NCBI GenBank assembly: GCA_016281475.1 | Contig: JAEEIS010000032.1 | Coordinates: 1-6,905, forward strand | Length of the DNA stretch: 6,905 bases | Reading direction: 5' to 3' | Source: Bacteroidales bacterium | Lineage (GTDB): Bacteria > Bacteroidota > Bacteroidia > Bacteroidales > P3 | Part shown: positions 5,461 to 6,905 of the stretch, piece after piece | How the letters are laid out: each line of letters begins with the position of its first letter | Numbering within the stretch: the first letter of the stretch is position 1 | The notes under the pieces: generated by a model | What the model was told of the DNA's origin: nothing | The model's database searches: none | The model's input: the letters and a program-made list of their open reading frames with translations, nothing else | Translations under genes and position numbers: made by a program

Positions 5461-5837
5461 AACGTAAGACATTAGTAGCATTGTTGCTGGCATTCATGCC
5501 ACTGCTGTTTGTGGGCTGTATTCCTGAGGTGAAGCCCGTGGAGGTGAACGATTCGCTGTTGGTAGGCAAATGGCAGAAGGAGTCTCACCCAGAGGAGTAT
5601 TGGCGCTACGATGCCGACCACACGGGCGAGACGTGGGACGAGTCGGAGGATGTACAGGAGGGCGAGGGGACTAAGTTCAACTGGTCGACAGAGGAAGACC
5701 AGCTGCGCCTAGATCTGTATGGTGAGATGGGTCAGCACGTCTATTACGACTACACGGTTTTGACCCAGACGGCTTCGCGTCTGGAGTGGAAGGACGTATA
5801 TGGCAATAAGCAAACGTTTGTAAAGAAAACGTCATGA
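5457..5837 (+). CDS. Small lipoprotein, lipocalin-like
   Basis: Encodes 126 residues. The N-terminus MKRKTLVALLLAFMPLLFVGC is a lipoprotein signal: two basic residues, a hydrophobic core, and a lipobox FVGC with the acylated cysteine at residue 21, so it should be anchored in the inner or outer membrane. The residues after Cys21 (IPEVKPVEVND) do not show the acidic surface-export signal known for Bacteroidota surface lipoproteins, so a periplasmic-facing location is favoured. The mature part begins LLVGKWQKE, the G-x-W turn that opens lipocalin-like and related small beta-barrels. Alternating polar and aromatic strands follow to the C-terminus (LEWKDVYGNKQTFVKK). Exact family and ligand are unknown. 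It overlaps hpt at its start and the AsmA-like gene at its end, each by ATGA, so it is the middle gene of a coupled operon. Confidence 0.85.
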   Translation: MKRKTLVALLLAFMPLLFVGCIPEVKPVEVNDSLLVGKWQKESHPEEYWRYDADHTGETWDESEDVQEGEGTKFNWSTEEDQLRLDLYGEMGQHVYYDYTVLTQTASRLEWKDVYGNKQTFVKKTS

Positions 5838-6905
5838 AAGAGACAGACGAAAGAGTTGAAAACAATCCCCAGGCTTCGACCACCCATCGTAAAAAGGGTA
5901 AGAAAGGGTGGAAGATCACACTCATTGCGTTGGGGTCGCTGCTGGGACTGGTAGTGATAGTGGTGGCGGTTGCGTGCTGGCTGCTGTTCTCCCCGGCAAG
6001 GCTGACCGCCATTGTGAACAAACTGGCGGACGACCATATCTTGTGTGAAAACCATTTTGAACGAGTGGACCTTTCGCTCTTCAAGACATGGCCCAATGTG
6101 GGTGTGGAGGTGGAGAACGTGGTGTTGGTGAACCCCTACGAGTTGCCTGCTGACAATGCGTTGGCGACGAATGCCGTGCACAACGACACACTGGCGCGCA
6201 TCGGTGCAGTGACGGTGGGGTTGGATTTGAAAGCATTCTTGAAAGACCGTTCCATCATAGTGAGGCAGTTGCGAATAGACGATGCCCACGCCAACCTGTA
6301 TACCGCTCCTGACGGCTGGAACAACCTCGACATCTTTGCCAAAGGCGAGGAGAAGGAGGTAGAGGAGGACACCACCAGCGCGGGACTGCCTGACATTCAG
6401 CTGGAGAAAATCGTGGTGAACAACCTGTCTGCCCAATACTGCAACCTGCAGAAGCAGATGCTGGCGCGGGCCGACCATCTCGATCTGAATCTGAAAGGGA
6501 AGAAAGTGGAGCAGGTGATGGACGCCGACCTGTCGCTGGATGTCGCCTGCCTGATGGTGGATATGCGCGACAGCGCGGGCAAGTCCAACATCTATGCCGA
6601 ATTGGACAATCCCTCTATTAGTCTGGACGGCTATAGCAACCCCGACATATTGGAAGAGAATATGATAGAGGGCAAGTTGGCACTGGTGTTGCCCAAAGGG
6701 CATGTGACGGTGGGGGACAAGTCGTTTGTCACCGATGCCATGCTTGCCTCGCGACACGACCTGTTGAAGGTGCGAATGCACTTCGGTACCGACATGGGAT
6801 TCAAGAGCTTTACCTTGATGGAGCCTTCGTCAATCTCGCTGTTGGACTATGTGATTGGGTTGGATGGGGTAGTGGCCCTTGCCGATTCGACGGAGCCTAT
6901 GCGGG
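5834..6905 (+). CDS. AsmA-family envelope protein, N-terminal part (runs off right edge)
   Basis: From ATG 5834 the frame is open for 357 codons to the window edge. Residues 1-26 are polar and Lys-rich (cytoplasmic). Residues about 27-52 are one transmembrane helix (KITLIALGSLLGLVVIVVAV and onward). The periplasmic part starts SPARLTAIVNKLADDHI, followed by FERVDLSLFKTWPNVGVEVENVVLVN and later DTLARIGAVTVGLDLKAFLKDRSIIVRQLRIDDAHANLY. This pattern (short leader helix, LT-x-I-V-N, F-K-T-x-P-N-V-x-V, then DTL and a strand-rich repeat) is characteristic of AsmA-like proteins in Bacteroidota. Those belong to the wider AsmA/TamB/bridge-like group linked to lipid movement between the membranes or outer-membrane assembly. 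Full proteins are usually far longer, so the C-terminus is missing. It starts inside the lipoprotein stop (ATGA at 5834-5837). Confidence 0.88.
   Translation, partial: MKETDERVENNPQASTTHRKKGKKGWKITLIALGSLLGLVVIVVAVACWLLFSPARLTAIVNKLADDHILCENHFERVDLSLFKTWPNVGVEVENVVLVNPYELPADNALATNAVHNDTLARIGAVTVGLDLKAFLKDRSIIVRQLRIDDAHANLYTAPDGWNNLDIFAKGEEKEVEEDTTSAGLPDIQLEKIVVNNLSAQYCNLQKQMLARADHLDLNLKGKKVEQVMDADLSLDVACLMVDMRDSAGKSNIYAELDNPSISLDGYSNPDILEENMIEGKLALVLPKGHVTVGDKSFVTDAMLASRHDLLKVRMHFGTDMGFKSFTLMEPSSISLLDYVIGLDGVVALADSTEPMR

Noticed and set aside
5517..5560. Surface-export signal on the small lipoprotein
   Set aside because: Residues after the lipobox cysteine are IPEVKPVEVND, which lack the clustered acidic pattern directly following the cysteine.
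5750..6781. Long open frame on the minus strand (343 codons)
   Set aside because: It lies opposite the AsmA-like gene and the lipoprotein end, is rich in His, Gln and Arg as antisense frames of GC-rich genes are, and has no recognisable domain.

Overview
The window reads as a chromosomal segment of a member of the Bacteroidota, most likely the order Bacteroidales. Three things point there. A textbook Bacteroides-type promoter (TTTG, 19-bp spacer, TATCTTTG) sits directly on the pyrE start. Shine-Dalgarno sequences are generally absent. The protein families fit as well: an exported SUMF1-domain protein with a beta-rich N-terminal region, an AsmA-like envelope protein, and a DUF2442 protein. The genus cannot be fixed from this sequence alone.

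Left block, minus strand: a Nudix hydrolase is followed 17 bp later by dprA (DNA uptake and recombination mediator). After a 132-bp AT-rich gap comes the first 43 codons of atpD, which run off the left edge. The gap holds two adjacent inverted repeats just ahead of the atpD start and a weak promoter candidate. dprA appears to start at TTG.

Centre: the 293-bp divergent region between the Nudix gene and pyrE is the most unusual non-coding stretch. It holds a helically phased array of about ten degenerate 10-bp repeats, an 8-bp-stem inverted repeat, and then the pyrE promoter, whose position implies a leaderless or nearly leaderless mRNA. pyrE (orotate phosphoribosyltransferase, pyrimidine synthesis) is followed 34 bp later by an exported SUMF1/FGE-fold protein that lacks the catalytic cysteine pair of true formylglycine-generating enzymes.

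Right of that, about 4034-4923 is strikingly AT-rich compared with both sides. It contains a small exported-protein gene that is now broken but can be rebuilt into one 139-residue frame by correcting three slippage-type indels, and an intact DUF2442 gene. This looks like a small acquired, partly decayed insert.

Right block, plus strand: hpt (purine salvage), a small lipoprotein and the N-terminal 357 residues of an AsmA-like envelope protein are joined by two successive ATGA start/stop overlaps, so they are very likely one translationally coupled operon. I see no rRNA, tRNA, CRISPR array or insertion sequence, and no convincing new multi-gene system. The better leads are the decamer array, the broken AT-rich insert and the hpt-envelope operon.
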